64,000 nt of DNA from Aricia agestis (Eukaryota > Arthropoda > Insecta > Lepidoptera > Lycaenidae), in assembly GCF_905147365.1 (NCBI RefSeq), contig NC_056418.1:8803262-8867261 (forward strand), in the 5' to 3' direction. A model generated the notes under the pieces. The model worked only from the letters and a program-made list of their open reading frames with translations. It did not search any database and had not been told where the DNA came from. Positions 1 to 12,964 of this stretch are shown piece by piece. Both the position numbers and the translations under genes were made by a program. Each line of letters opens with the position of its first letter. Within the stretch, counting starts at the first letter, position 1.

Positions 1-1744
1 CCCCTAGTTATCGTCGAAGGTGGCACATTAAGCCGATATCCCAGGTCCTGTTGGAATGCAGTCTGGCGCCGATCCACAAATAGACTACTGCAGGGAATTT
101 ATAAATAAACCTGCTTAAGGCACCTAGCAATTTTTCACAATCAAATGAGCCCGCCGTGCTTAATCAATGTTCAATTTGTAGTTAAGTCCCTTGATGGGTT
201 TTTTACGGTTCGGTGAAATCGAAGAGGATATTATTAGGTTTAATGTCATGACAAGTTTATGGGGAACGAATTTAAAAATACTTTTATTACTGTTAAACCT
301 AAAAGAGTACACTACACAAGTTTTTAAAAACGTGTCTCTCAAATCTTTAAGTGGTAAGTACGTTTGATACAGCCTGAGAAATGAACATAAAAAAAATCAT
401 TTACTAGCATTATACAACAAACATGATATAAAATTGAGTCATCTGAAAATTGCCAAAGTGACAAAACGTGTTCATAATGGGTGACAGCTGAATACGAGCA
501 TGATGGACACTTCCTAGAGCGTGCAGGATGCGCCGGCAATATGGATGATCCCAGACAGCACATTATCTGAATTTTAATTGCCTCATTGAATAGAATCGGC
601 AGGCAGAATGCAGAGATGCTATCGCGTGAGTCAGCCGCGTTATCATTCAGCCCAAGAACCTCCACGCGTGCTGAATTCACCGGAGATAATCATCAGCGAG
701 GAGAATCTGTCTGGCTCCAATTCGACCGAGAACGTGACACGGCCTTAGTAAATCTACGTGACCAACACGATCAAGCTATGATTACTCTCCCTTATCAGAG
801 ATGAATCATACCAAAATCAAGACAAAACAAATTTTCTACTAAATCCTTCATCTAATAATGTGCTCTAAATCAAGATAAAAATAATCGTAGCTCGATTGCA
901 TAAACTCAAAAACCTTACGTCTTATCTAATCCGACAAGGTTGCTCCGAAATTTCGCTTTATACTTCCTTGATTTTTAATGGTGCACCATAACTCGATCAT
1001 TTGCATACAGCCCTGATCCAAATACGCAACCCATAGTTATACGCGGTATCGAATATCACTAAATAACGTTTGTTTTATTAACGTAATAATATTGCAATGA
1101 AGAATTTCGTAATGATAATGCTACGCTGTAACTCCAACCTGTTTTAAATCAAGCTCGTGGTTATCTCGAGTAGGGCTGTCCAAAGTTACTTAAAGAATTC
1201 AATCAATATCATTTCAGTAGTGATTTTTACTGTGAGATATGAAAAAGTAAGAGTAAATAAACACAAACAGCGGGAATATTAGTTAAAAGAGAATTCAAAT
1301 TTCGAATTAATGAGCGCTAATCAATCAAAATTTTCCATCGATGCGCGTCCCTATGTGAATGTAAATAAAAATGTTTATCCAGATTAAAAACTGGTCGTCC
1401 AGGTGCACAGGTCATTGGCTCTGCATCAGAATTCTTCAATATCATGCAACACTAACCGAGCCGGTGACATTTTAACTGAATCGTTTAATTATGTAACAGA
1501 ATTTCCACTCAACCTGTTCTTATTGTAATACGTTTAAATAAATTCTTAAGGTTATGTCGGCGATGGTTTCCTTGTGAAATTAATAATGAGTTTCCTCTGT
1601 ATCTTGCAACTGCAAGCCTGTATGTGTTGAAATCTTGTATTATTAGGCTTTTAATCATCACTTTGAACGTTAGTGTGTAGAAGCTCGAGAAGTTTAAACA
1701 CTTATTGATCGTCTTTTATTTGTCATCATTTGATCGTTATTTTC

Positions 1745-1955
1745 TAGAATATTTTTCGTCAAAACGTCTAGATCTCGTCGACGGGATGGACGGTATAACC
1801 GTATAACAAACAGCGAGTCCAATGTGAGTATTTAGGACGCATGTTGATTCGGTCTTTCATTAGCCGTCCATCGTCCAAATTTTTTTTTTTCGAGAAATAT
1901 TTTTCGTCGAAACGTCTAGATCTTGCAGCGCGCTGGACGATACATGAGATAGCGA
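1745..1955. repeat. Degenerate duplicated motif (two copies about 150 bp apart)
   Basis: Two similar blocks, about 1745-1805 and 1893-1950, share a core reading AATATTTTTCGTC followed by AAACGTCTAGATCT, and then a GGACG-type ending. The copies are direct repeats with a diverged spacer. I cannot assign them to a known transposon. Confidence 0.4.
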
Positions 1956-3398
1956 GTTATTTTCTGGAAGGATATCCCGGCTGAGGGCAACGATTGTCGC
2001 CTTCCCACACAAAGCCGCAATCTTTCAATTGAAGCAGCATGCTTATTGCGCCAATCAAAAAATGGTCGGTCCATTACAAGTCCCCCCCACATTGTTGTAC
2101 AATCGCTATTTATTAGTGGACATTTATACTGCCTATAGCATTAATCTCGGAGGTTTTAATGTCAATATCGCCAGGGTCTGGTGACACTTATGCTAATGCG
2201 GTAATCCACAATTTGCGATGCGTGCAGCAAGTGCGAGTATCTTCTATAGTGAATAAAATTTTCAAGATATGCTTACGTACGTACTGAAAGGGAGTGAAAA
2301 CCGATGTAAAGCAAAAAGTTGGGTCTGTCAATGTTTAAATTCAGGGTTAATTACGAGCGTTTGTATAGAAAAAAGTCGTCTAGCATCTATCTTTTTTTCT
2401 TCTCTGTTTTTTCTCCGTCTATAAAGGCTACAACTTCTTCGCTGTAATCTCATAAGTCACGGACATAATTTAATGATCATTTCAATTGTAATTATTTAAT
2501 AGGTTGTTACCTACACTTATCTTTACATTGGCATCGTTTTGTAAGTTGAAGATTTGTTTACCTCAGATTATGTTGTCATTATGTTGAAGACTTATGATGT
2601 AAACTATTAAATAATTACAAGCAATTATTGGATAACATCTAAAATGTAATAAATAAGAGTCGCTGATGTTACGGCTTTGTTCAGTCCTTATACGTTTTCA
2701 ACTTTAAGGAAATCAAAAAATGAAATAATCTTAAAACGTAGCTATTGTAAGTTTTGACTATTGGGTAATGTAAACGTGATCTAGGCAAATGCAACTGCGG
2801 GCCTTGTGTTGGCTAAATGTTATCACGTTCTTATCAACAATTAGGTCATCTATACAAATTGTGAGAGAAATTTGTACACGACCTGAAACTAGTGTTTCGA
2901 CTTTTATAGTGCTAAAGTATTAACTGTTAGTTTAAATGAAATAAACTTAAGATGCTTCACATATTTTCGTTTTGGGGCGATAGGTTAATTTTTTTGTATG
3001 ACCGAGTATCTTAACATCGATTGAACATATTTGATCAGATCTGAATAAACTGTAATACAATACAATTGTATATGTATGACTAAATTACATAATTCCACAA
3101 TATTTTTTATAGACTTGTTAGTTCAGCTATGTATTATGCATACCAATTTTTTGGATGGTGGTTAAAATGACATAAAGATGACGTTCGCTTTGACATGTTG
3201 ACTTTGTCACCTGGGTTTTCCTGCAAATTGCAATGTATTTTTGCCAGCGAGGACGAATGGGCATTACAATAATTCGCTCATTACTTTATTATCCAATTAT
3301 CTTCCACAATGGTGCGTCATATCTGAGATCTTTATGAGAAACACGTATTATGAGACAATTTTCCAAGTATACACATACATATTAATTTGTAGAGATAA

Positions 3399-3440
3399 AA
3401 TGGTATAAATCGATAGGTACACCTATTGATTTATACCATT
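3399..3440. repeat. Short hairpin (20-bp arms, one mismatch)
   Basis: The arm 3399-3418 starts AATGGTATAAAT and is answered by 3421-3440 ending ATTTATACCATT, with a 2-base loop. It is most likely the relic of a small foldback element. Confidence 0.6.
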
Positions 3441-4287
3441 CTACAGAGAAACAATTATAATAGAACCAGTACCGGTCTCTGAGATGTGACCAAAATTACT
3501 TAATTCTATTTTCAAATTTGAAATTTTTTTGACAGCTAAGTTTTCCTGCAAAATATTTTCATTTTTTTATTAAATGGTCGATGCTAAAATTTACAGTGGA
3601 TTTCTGTCGTATTTAAATATTATGTTAGTCTTTAGTTAGGTACTTCAACTGAAACTTTGTGATATTTAATTTGGCACAATTAGCAAGGGAAAAGGTAAAA
3701 GGTAAAGGTTTATTTACGTAAAAGGTTGCATCATGTCCATGTCACGATTTCGTCGGCGCTCTACGTTTTCGAAAAACTTTCAGACGAAAGAAAACACTTT
3801 CTTTGCGACTATTGAATTTCTATACTTCAATATTCCGAGCTCGTGCCACAGTAGCTCACATTAAATTGGTGTTTTTGAAAATCGATCACGTGCAATACGT
3901 TCAGAGTTTTACCTCAAGTTAGTCCTTATGTCTGTGGAATAGAAGCCTTATTGAAGCTAAAATGCCGTACGCCGGTCACATACCAATCGACCATAGAGAT
4001 TTCTGACCCAGACGGTTTTTGTTAGTGTTACCGGTCTATTAATTTTGAAAACCACTTTCTATTATGTTTTAACCTTTGATGTAACCTTTGTATCATAATT
4101 ACTATGTGTTGCAATGTACGTATACACATTATGCATGTGTTTATCGGGTAATAAAGGTGACTTAGAAAGTATAAAAGATTTCAAATCATTTGTGTCGCAT
4201 TTCTGTAGCATACTCAATTATTTAAAAAAGATTACCATGTGTATAAAACGTTTTGGCGTTTTATATGCTATAAATAGCTTACTTTTT

Positions 4288-4904
4288 AGGGTTCCGTAGC
4301 CAAATGGCAAAAAAAGGAACCCTTATAGATTCTTCATGTCTGTCTGTCTGTCTGTCCGTCCGTATGTCACAGCCACTTTTCTCCGAAACTATAAGAGCTA
4401 TACTATTGAAACTTGGTAAGTAGATGTAGTCTGTAAACCGCTTTAAGATTATGATACAAAAATGGAAAAAATATTAAAATTTAGGGTTCCCCATAGATAC
4501 AACTGAAACAAAAAAAAAATCATCTAACCTAGGCGTGTGGGGTATCTATGGATAGATCTTCCAAAATCATATTGAGGTTTCTAATATGATTTTTTTCTAA
4601 CCTAAAATATAACTATTCAGTTTGCGAGAGATACTCTTCCAAAGTGGTAAAATGTGTAAGTATATGATAAGTCTAAAAAAAATATACGATGTACTTACAT
4701 TACTACAAAAATTACCAACGAAAATTGGTTCGAATGAGATCTAGCCAGTAGTTTTTTTATACGTCATAAATAGTAAACGTTAATTTAACTTTCATTAAAT
4801 CAACTGAATTATGAAAATAAATCAAAAACCTCTTAATTTCATAAAATAAACCTTATTGTTGCTGCGGAACCCTTCATGGGCGAGTCCAACTCGCACTTGG
4901 CCGG
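4288..4904 (+). mobile_element. GGTTCCGTACC-family repeat, copy 1 (diverged)
   Basis: It starts AGGGTTCCGTAGCC after a T-run and carries a CTGTCTGTCTGTCTGTCC microsatellite just inside the left end. It ends with CGGAACCCTTC, an imperfect GCGAGTC..ACTCGC hairpin and ACTTGGCCGG before another T-run. The inverted subterminal repeat, the terminal hairpin and the T-rich flanks recur in the other copies and would fit a non-autonomous Helentron (see findings). Confidence 0.7.
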
Positions 4905-5321
4905 TTTTTTCAGTTAGCTAAGTATGCTTTGGTACTTTCTTAATTTAACTAGACTCTGCCCTTATTTTATTTCTACGGTATGCAATTGCAATATGATCAG
5001 CATATAAAACATGAAATTATTATGACGGAATACTAATTCATGCATCAGTATAAGATTTAATATTCTATATAATGTTTTCAGAATTGATAATTCATTTATT
5101 CGCAGAACAAAGCATACCAAGAAATATACTAATTTATATTTGAGGGCGCGAAATGACCTTCAGTAACCTAGGTTGTAGGCAATAGGCATGCACCTTCTAA
5201 TCTCAGAAGCACTTGCTTGGTTTTACTGTCGGAATTAAAGCCCTTTCGTGCCCTTTACGTTCCGATTTATAGCTAACTAGATAATGCAATGACTCTTAAC
5301 TTAATTGAATTAAAACAAATA

Positions 5322-5483
5322 TCCATACTAAAATTATAAATGCGAAAGTGTTTCTGTCTGTCTGTTACCTCCTCCCTAAACCGATTTTGATGATATTTAG
5401 TATGGAGTTACTTTAATTGCAGGGGAAATGTACGGTTCCCGCGCGATTAACGAGTTTTGGCGCAACGGAGTTGCGGCCGTAGT
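5322..5483 (+). mobile_element. Lep1-like Helitron fragment
   Basis: The left end TCCATACTAAAATTATAAAT leads into GCGAAAGTGTTTCTGTCTG, the usual Lep1 Helitron head. The right end has the CGCAACGGAGTTGCGG hairpin, but the terminal CTAG has mutated. It has no coding capacity and is an internally shortened copy. Confidence 0.65.
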
Positions 5484-5527
5484 CGAAACTCTACATTTCG
5501 ACCAAACTAGAGAAAAAATAAAATAAT

Positions 5528-5665
5528 CAGCCAAGAGCGAGTCGGACTCGCGCATGAAGGGTTCCGTACCATTGTAGAGGAATAATAGACCAAAAATTGT
5601 GTTTTTGTATGCGAGCCCCTCTTAAATTTTTACGGCAGACGGACACCCTTTTAATAGGGAACCCT
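5528..5665 (-). mobile_element. GGTTCCGTACC-family repeat, copy 2 (short, reverse)
   Basis: On the + strand it reads GCCAAGAGCGAGTCGGACTC, then GGGTTCCGTACC, and closes with GGGAACCCT before an A-run. This is the reverse complement of the family ends with most of the interior missing. Confidence 0.7.
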
Positions 5666-5937
5666 AAAAAGAACATTTTTATAAATGTCGTTAAAAATTT
5701 AAAGTAGAGGTGATATTATATTACTGACCGAAATATATGATAAAGGTTAACGAATGATTTGAACAAATTAATAAACTCCTAGAAAAAAATAATTGTATGT
5801 AGTTAATGTAAAGTGTTAAAGAATCCATATAAAATCGATTACCTTACTTCAACTCAGCAGCTCTTATTTACATTTTGAATACATAACGTTGTGTTAGTTC
5901 AGAAATGTGTTATGTTTAACTCTTACAATCAATATAA

Positions 5938-6153
5938 CTAGCTATTTGACCGAGCTTTGCTCGGTATTCGATAAGACACGGATAAAATGACATTTTCTAA
6001 ACATGATTCCTAGCTAGATCGATTTATCGCCCCCTAAACCCCCTACTAAATATAAACATACTAAATTTTATGTAAATCGCTGGAGCCGATTCCGAGATTC
6101 CAATTATATAATATATACATATATACAAGAATTTCTCGTTTAAAGATATAAGA
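5938..6153 (-). mobile_element. Helitron, CCGAGC-hairpin family, copy 1
   Basis: Read in reverse, the 3' end has a CCGAGCAAAGCTCGG hairpin, then a short spacer and CTAG followed by T. The 5' end is about TCTTATATCTTTAAACGAG. Two more copies (6912-7101 reverse, 32370-32574 forward) share both ends. The hairpin + CTRR + T ending is the hallmark of Helitrons; no Rep/helicase coding is present. Confidence 0.7.
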
Positions 6154-6186
6154 TAAGATGTATAAGATATAACCAGCCGACATTTA

Positions 6187-6324
6187 GGGCCTGTTTCACC
6201 ACTTCCTGATAAGTGCCGAATAGGCTATCCACCACATAACTTGATAGATGAAGTATGGAGAATCTATCAAAAAAGCTGTGAATAGCCAATTCGGCACTTT
6301 ATCAGAAAGTGGTGAAACAGGCCC
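6187..6324. mobile_element. MITE with GGGCCTGTTTCACC ends, TTA target duplication
   Basis: The ends GGGCCTGTTTCACCACTT and its reverse complement flank a 138-bp palindromic element, with TTA on each side (6184-6186, 6325-6327). The 3-bp TTA duplication suggests the PIF/Harbinger superfamily. Copies lie at 15006, 21306 and 23437. Confidence 0.75.
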
Positions 6325-6911
6325 TTAGAGTAAAAACTAAGAAGAACTTATAAAATCTACATTTTTTAAAATTCTTAAATCACAATATTGGTATATAGGC
6401 GGACTTAATGCCAAAAGGCATTCTTTTCAGAAGTTCAGAAAAAAAATTGTGCCAGTAGAAGTACCAGTAGAAGATAAAAAGAAAAATAATTATCAAACAT
6501 TTAACTTAAAATACAAGATTACTTAATTTCCCATAAAATCAATAACCACTGCGCTACCGTTATGCAAATAATATTAAATTTAATAGCCATAGCGGTTAAA
6601 ATGGAGAATTCAGTAGGAAAGGTAAAAGCAACGGTTATGGTCAGCGGCCTTTTAAGTTATTACGTTGGCCAATGTTAAAGGAAGTCGGTAGAACGCAAAC
6701 GATTTTCATTAACAATGTATGTTCAGGAATGTTGAAACTGTTTCTGAATCCTACGAATAGTTCAGAAACATTGTAGAATCAATAGAGGTTACTGACCGTA
6801 TCCTAAAATTAATGTAGTAAACAATTACTGTGTTTATTCAAGCAAATCTTCGCGTAAAAAAAAATAAAAAATATATATAAAAAGTTGTTAAGTCTCTACA
6901 ATGATATTATA

Positions 6912-7101
6912 CTAGCTGTTTGACCGAGCTATGCTCGGTATCCGATGAAAAAACAATTTTCTAGAAATGGTTCCTAGCTAGATCGATTTATCGCCCCCGA
7001 AACTCCCTATAAACTAAATTTCATGAAAATCGTTGGAGCCGATTCCGAGATTCCAATTACTTATATATATATACAAGAATTGCTCGTTTAAAGATATAAG
7101 A
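6912..7101 (-). mobile_element. Helitron, CCGAGC-hairpin family, copy 2
   Basis: It has the same ends as the copy at 5938: ACTAGCTGTTTGACCGAGC on the + strand at the left, and the reverse of TCTTATATCTTTAAACGAG at the right. Confidence 0.7.
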
Positions 7102-7921
7102 TTAAAAATACGGAACCCTAAAAAAAGGAGTCTCTACGCTTTGTCGTTGATTATTTTCGAAGATGCAAAAAGTTGTGTTATTTTATGTCCACAGCAAAAA
7201 CTTAATGGATGTCCCGTGGGCAAATTGCAAATTAAAATTATACTTTAAAACTACGAAGAGGACGGGCTCAATCATTTTGCATCCAATTTTTTCTGTCTAC
7301 TCTTTTCCAAATGACCTTGCCATTGGCAAATTATGTCTGCTAATATTTATAGCCTATGTTATAACCGTGACTGATTTGTTATCCGTAAAATTTAATTTGC
7401 AAGATAATTGTGGCAACAAATCCTAATTCGGGCTTTGAAATTTTCTACGGTCATTGAGATGAAAACAAAAGATTTGTCGAAAACGATCGACAGAATAAAA
7501 ATATTCCGTAACAAATCGGTACCTATTTGTTTTTTCTGTATTTAATTTGCGACTTTTGACGTAAAGACAGAAATGCTTTTTCAACTTTAATTACAAAAAT
7601 TATTTAAACTTAAACTTTAATTGCAAATGTAGAGTTCACGACTTGATATGTAGGGAACATTTCCTTTGACGTATAATTACATCCAGGCATACGTGGATGA
7701 ACTTAGCTCGTTAGTTTCGTTCTGAATTATTTTACCTCTAACAGGGTATTTATGAGAAGGGAATAGGGGTCGTCTCTCTTGAAGTAAACGCTGAACGAAG
7801 TTTATAGTACGTAAATCTTTTCATTATAACCCACATCACGGAGTGTGCTGCGCAAATGAGTGCGTCACGTGCATATTGGCTTACACATTTATGGTTTCAT
7901 GTCCATGGTGAATGTGATATA
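7102..7921. other. Gene-free stretch
   Basis: Two overlapping open frames (about 7033-7248 and 7163-7426) lack domain motifs, splice context and any familiar sequence. I see no other structure. Confidence 0.4.
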
Positions 7922-8173
7922 CAGGGTTTAACGAAACAAAATTATAACACTTTAGGGTGAGTATATGTTCCTCATAGAGTGTTCACTGTGAAAGTAGCAG
8001 CGCTGAAAGACCAAATTTTTTTTATGGGGAAACTAGTGACACTGGGGCGCTTGCCTATACAAAAGTGAAAAAAAATTGGGCTTTCAGCGCTGCTACTTTC
8101 GCAGTGAACTCTCTACAAGGAAGACATATTACACACTATAAAGTAAATTATCACTTAGTTTTGTTACAGCCTG
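7922..8173. mobile_element. Tc1/mariner-type MITE (TA-flanked, long TIRs), copy 1
   Basis: The ends CAGGGTTTAACGAAACAAAA and the diverged TTTTGTTACAGCCTG sit between TA dinucleotides. The arms are long, about 90 bp, including CACTGTGAAAGTAGCAGCG and its complement. A second copy lies at 32090-32349. Confidence 0.75.
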
Positions 8174-8490
8174 TATAACATCGGTTTCCTATGTTATAGT
8201 AGCTTCGCAAAAGAGTATGACGACGGAGACAGATAGGACATTTTTTTACTGTTATAATATTAGATTTACAGACAGCATAATCATTCATTATAATGTATTC
8301 AAATAAATCTTCATTTCAATCTATTCAGGAAAAGGAAAGTAGAGTCTTAAATGTTTTAGCTTCAGCTGCCACCGCCTCATACATTTTTGCAGCGCTCTAC
8401 AATCTCCTCAATACTTCTAGGATATTATCGTCAATGTAGCTGATTTTATATTTGGAGTTTTATATTTTCGCTTTGATACTTGAGCTCTAA

Positions 8491-8653
8491 GGCCCGTATA
8501 AATAGTCAGTACTCAAGATACATCTCGGTCTCAAGACGGTCTGAACCGTTCAGGTTCAGTGATTGGTTGGCTGTCAAAATTTGGACCAATCACAGAGCCG
8601 AATCGCATCTTGAAACCGGGTCGCATCTTAAGTACTGACTATTTATACGGGCC
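8491..8653. mobile_element. MITE with GGCCCGTATAAATAG ends, TAA target duplication
   Basis: TIRs GGCCCGTATAAATAGTCAGT and complement enclose 163 bp. TAA flanks both sides, a 3-bp duplication consistent with a Harbinger-type element. Confidence 0.75.
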
Positions 8654-11600
8654 TAAATCTCTTTGCAATCTTATTACTCCCAAAAAACTTTCTTGATTAC
8701 ATGGTGGTACGGGCCCGATGCAGCGAAGCTTTCTATTCAAAACCTGTATTGTAACTGTAAACGCGCTATGCAGACATAAATTATTTGTTAGTAATTAGCT
8801 GGATGACAAGATGAATGTAATTTGCCTACTTCACACGCATCTACGATAAGCATTGTTTGGTGTTTCGCTTCGGCGACTAGAGGTCAGCTAAAAAATTTTT
8901 TTGTGCAATCATACGTTAAATTTTTTATGACGTATTTTTGTCTATCATTGTTATTGTTTTTAATTACAGTTTAATTGAAATTTATTATTTAATTGTCTGT
9001 TTTCATTAGAGATTTTTATTTTTTGGTTTTAAATTTGTTCTTGGTCGAGGTTTTTTCAGTCAATGTCAAGTTTTTATTAGAACGAAAGTGACACAGTTTG
9101 TGACATTATTTTTGCCGAAGTTTAAAAGCAGTAGCGACATGTTTGCTTCATTTGATTGATGATACACATGATTTCTGTAAACACGGCCTGTAAATATTTA
9201 CAAGAAAAGTGTAACGACTAACGATGTATATATACGTATCGATAAATTGTTTACAGATTCCATTATACATGTTATGAGGGAGGAATTATGGGTTATGTAA
9301 AATTTTCCATAGCACATTTTCTAAGATTTTATAAGGAATCAATCGGTTTAAAAAGTAATATTCCCTCCACTAAAAATAACAAAAAGTTACTAAAAAAAAG
9401 TAATAAAAAATATGTTTTTTTAAGCAATTTTTAGAGCTATTAAGGACATTTACATACACATAAACAAAACTACGGACCTACCAATGGTGTCGTATCCTTC
9501 GGAAGACGCCGCTTGTAAGGTAAATAAATAAATGACAATATTAATAAACAATACACATAATAAGTATATCATGAGAAGGAAATGGTTATAAACATGGACT
9601 AGCCAGAATACTTCCAGAATATTTAAATTACTTATATTAAAGAAATCAAAATATCTATAAAGTTATCCCAAAGATAGATAATTCAATTTGGATTTTAAAA
9701 TTGGGATGCTTAGTGAGAAATTTTAAGTTTATTTTATTTTATTGCAGTTTTTGTGCCTGACATTATAAAAAAGATATTGACATTTTTAATCTGTTTAGGC
9801 AATTTTTTAAGTTAAACTTGACCTTTTAGGTTAGATATGCAATCAACTATTCTTCGGAAATAATTTAGAAAAAAAATAGTGGGTTTTTTCCTTTAAAATT
9901 CACTCACGGTCAATGGAAACCTTTTGTCGGGACGGATATGGTCTGATGATGGTAATTGGCTTAATAGAATCTGATCGTATAATGGTGAGGCCTAGCCCTC
10001 TTATCGGGAATGTTAGTACGAAAAGGTCATTGTTAAACACCGTTACAACACCGCGAACAATAACAGTTAACTCTAAAATAGTTAATTAATTTGCAATCAA
10101 TAAAAAAATAAGCGTTGTATTTTTATTTCTTAGATTTTTTTATTTAAATTAAGAGATAATTTAGTAAACGTATGATTATATTAAAGTTAGACTAATATTT
10201 TTTTTGAAATGTGTTTAAGTTTATTATAAAATGCACGATATTGAAAGTTGCGTGATTTGACTTAAGATGTTTTTTCCTTTGAGTATATTTCGAATTTAAA
10301 TTCGTATAAATATTTTTTTGGCCGTATAAAATCACTCGAATGCACTGATCCTATTATCCAGAGGTTTCTATTTGAATCATTGGAGCGTATTATTCGTCAA
10401 TAGGCTATGTGCTTTTGTCTGATCCGTTCTCATTTGTCTGTCCTTGCGCAAAACCTAACGCTGGCCTTGCATATTTAAAATGATAAATAAATATAAAAAA
10501 TAAGTAAAAAAAAAACTTAATTTTACAAACTTAAAAAATTAGAAAAATAATTTAACTTTTTTTAAATTTAATGAATAAATGTTTCACTAAAAATGCTTAC
10601 CTAAGGAATAGATTCCGTTGCGTTCAAACTGAAGATGACACCACTGACACTTGATTATTTTTTTTAAATATTTTTGCAGTGCGACCGCAGAGAGCGCTGT
10701 CAAAGTATTGGTGGTGTGGTGATAGTGTCCGAGTTTATATAGTCCGTCCGAGCTCGCGCTGCAAGTCGTCTGTACATCTTTATGTTGCAGGTTGCTGCAT
10801 CTTTGTCCGTCGTCTATACCGAATCAACCCCTAACCGTGCTATAATTAATAGGAAAATATGCCCTTTCGTATGCCCTACGCCGTATCTACCGTTATATCT
10901 ACCGGTATTGTATGCATATTGGAATATTCCACTGGGAGATATATCGTTTGGACTGTCGCATTAATTTTAGTCTTAAACTTTCGCAGTTACGTGCTACTTT
11001 TATATTGTTTCAGGCCATTGATGTTTTTTTACTTTTTTATGTTGTGTATGTAATTTAATTTTGTATTTTCTCTAATGGACGGATTGATTTTTATCGGCTG
11101 GTAAAAATAAAAAATCTGCTAACTTTGATAGATAGTTGTTTAGATTCTCAAGCATGCTTTTCCTAATTTCTAAAATAACAAGTTCTTTTTTAGGTTAGAA
11201 TATTCAGCCAATAGAGCTATTGTATTTTAGAGACATCCATCTCTGTCTAAGAAAAACAGCTGTCATAAGGAATAAGTTATTAGTAATACTATGAGTGTTC
11301 AAGAAAATTACCAGGGTAAATTCCTTTTTTCAGTCATTAGTACCTAGTCATAGGAGACTCATTATAATTAAATGGATACGTGCATCTTTTTATATTTTTT
11401 TAAAAGGCTTTTAATCGTTTATTTTTTTCATATTTATATTTGCTAGTTATAACAATCTAAAAATCTTCATGTAATCCTGGAAGTTAAATATTTTCCTACT
11501 AAATCTTAAAATTTTATGTCAACCTTATTTCCTTAATAAATAACTGCCGCACTAGAGACATATTTTAATGATGATTCAACTTGAATTTAATGAAGAGTTT

Positions 11601-11671
11601 GACAGTGTATGGGGCTTATGTCAAAATGTTCATTTAATTACAGTTAATAATTATCTGAGTGCAGCAGTAAA
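8654..11671. other. Gene-free stretch with one GC-rich block
   Basis: Mostly AT-rich sequence with no supported exon or transposon. The exception is the GC-richer block around 10660-10960, listed separately as a possible promoter region. Confidence 0.45.
10734..10790 (+). promoter_or_regulatory. Possible TATA-type core promoter (weak)
   Basis: TTTATATAG at 10734-10742 stands upstream of a locally GC-rich patch in otherwise AT-rich DNA. A pyrimidine-rich start region could lie about 30 bp downstream near GCTGCAAGTCGTC. It could be the 5' end of a gene whose other exons I cannot find, perhaps the kinase-like gene. There is no transcript evidence, so this is a guess from base composition and one TATA match. 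Confidence 0.2.
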
Positions 11672-11865
11672 GGTGAAGCCAAACGAGCGTAATTTGTGAG
11701 TTGTGAGTCGCAGAATTTCGGCTGGCAGAAATTCAGTTTCATAGAAAATTCCTATTTCATTCACACGAGCGTAATTTTGTGAGTCATGATTTGTATGAAA
11801 AAATATTTACGCGACTGAAATTCTGCGACTCACGACTCACAAAATTACGCTCGTGTGGCCTCACC
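11672..11865. mobile_element. Inverted-repeat element with GGTGARGCCA ends
   Basis: The arms GGTGAAGCCAAACGAGCGTA and the complement of GGTGAGGCCACACGAGCGTA enclose a 194-bp palindromic element with extra internal copies of the arm. The flanks CAGTAAA and CAGTAGA look like a slightly mutated 7-8 bp target duplication. No coding capacity. Confidence 0.65.
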
Positions 11866-11967
11866 CAGTAGAACACTACATAGACACGTTAAAAATAGAC
11901 AGAAAAAGTAGAGTTCGCTCTAAATATTTACTAAAATGTATCACGAATACTCTAATGGTTAAATTAA

Positions 11968-12389
11968 TCCTACTAATATTATAAAGGCGAAAGTTTGTTT
12001 GGATGTATGGATGTTTGTTACTCTTTCACACAAAAACTTTACAATTATATAGCTCATACATCAGAATAACACATAGGCACAGAATATATATTAGTAGTAC
12101 CAAACATAGGCTACGATTTTAACCGACTTTCAAAATGGGGGAGGTGTTATGTTCGTTTTTTTAATACGACCGAAGAAACTCAGGAAAATGTGGGAAAATC
12201 GGGGGAAATATTAGAAAGGGTTTATCTCACGATTCTCACGAACTACTGGAGCAATTTTTATAGCAATATTTGTGCACAGATATAGAGTAGACCATGTGAA
12301 GGGAGTATACATAGCTATTTTTTATGTGAAAATGTACAGTTTCTGTAAAATTCCTAATTTACGCGGGCGAAGCCGCGCGGGACATCTAG
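11968..12389 (+). mobile_element. Lep1-like Helitron, full-length non-autonomous
   Basis: The left end is TCCTACTAATATTATAAAGG after an A. The right end has a GCGGGCGAAGCCGCGCGGGA hairpin, then CATCTAG, followed by T. Insertion between A and T, the 5' TC and the 3' CTAG all match Helitron rules. Near 12119 it carries an AACCGACTTTCAAAATGGG segment typical of lepidopteran retroposon tails, possibly captured. Confidence 0.75.
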
Positions 12390-12964
12390 TAAATACATAA
12401 TGATTGGTAATGAATACGGAAAATTATGAAGGTGTTAAATAATTTAATAAATAATAACAATTAAGAGGATATCGTCCATGACACAGACATAGGATAATCG
12501 TTCTATTATGTTTGGCATTGGCATTCGTAAAAAATATTTAAACACTTTGCCTATTAGCGTTATCGTGCATTCTTCGCAAAGTTCCTAATATAGACCGAGG
12601 AACATTAGGAAGTAGATGGCTGATTAGTTAATGACTGTTTTGCTGATATCAACATGTCTACCGTTTTTTGTGCGATTTTCAAATTGTTGTGAAGGTTTCT
12701 GGTTAAAACGTTAATTATTTTTCCTATAAAAGATTATGAATTTCTGGGTAGGCACATAAGCGCCTGTTTGTTTTTACCTCCGCTAAACATAAGATTAGCA
12801 CAGGTATAAACAGAAACTACGTAGTATATTTTATTAATTATAGTAATCATGATTTTTTGTAACATTTTTCGCTACCTCTAGTATTCCTAACTTTATTAGA
12901 AAATAGGAGAGTTTTGTTGTTCTTTTGACTCTCCGTACGATGTTCACAATGAAAATCCTCATAG

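Larger units (their letters stand above)
1..4287. other. Gene-free AT-rich stretch
   Basis: I see no exon chain, RNA gene or intact transposon here. Short open frames (for example around 160-340, 339-680, 586-804) have no recognisable motif and no flanking splice pattern. It holds a degenerate duplicated motif near 1745-1955 and a hairpin near 3399. It is probably intergenic, or part of a long intron of the kinase-like gene further right; the sequence does not decide which. Confidence 0.5.

Noticed and set aside
586..804. 72-codon frame near the left edge
   Set aside because: No motif, no splice signals, no related copy; length is compatible with chance.
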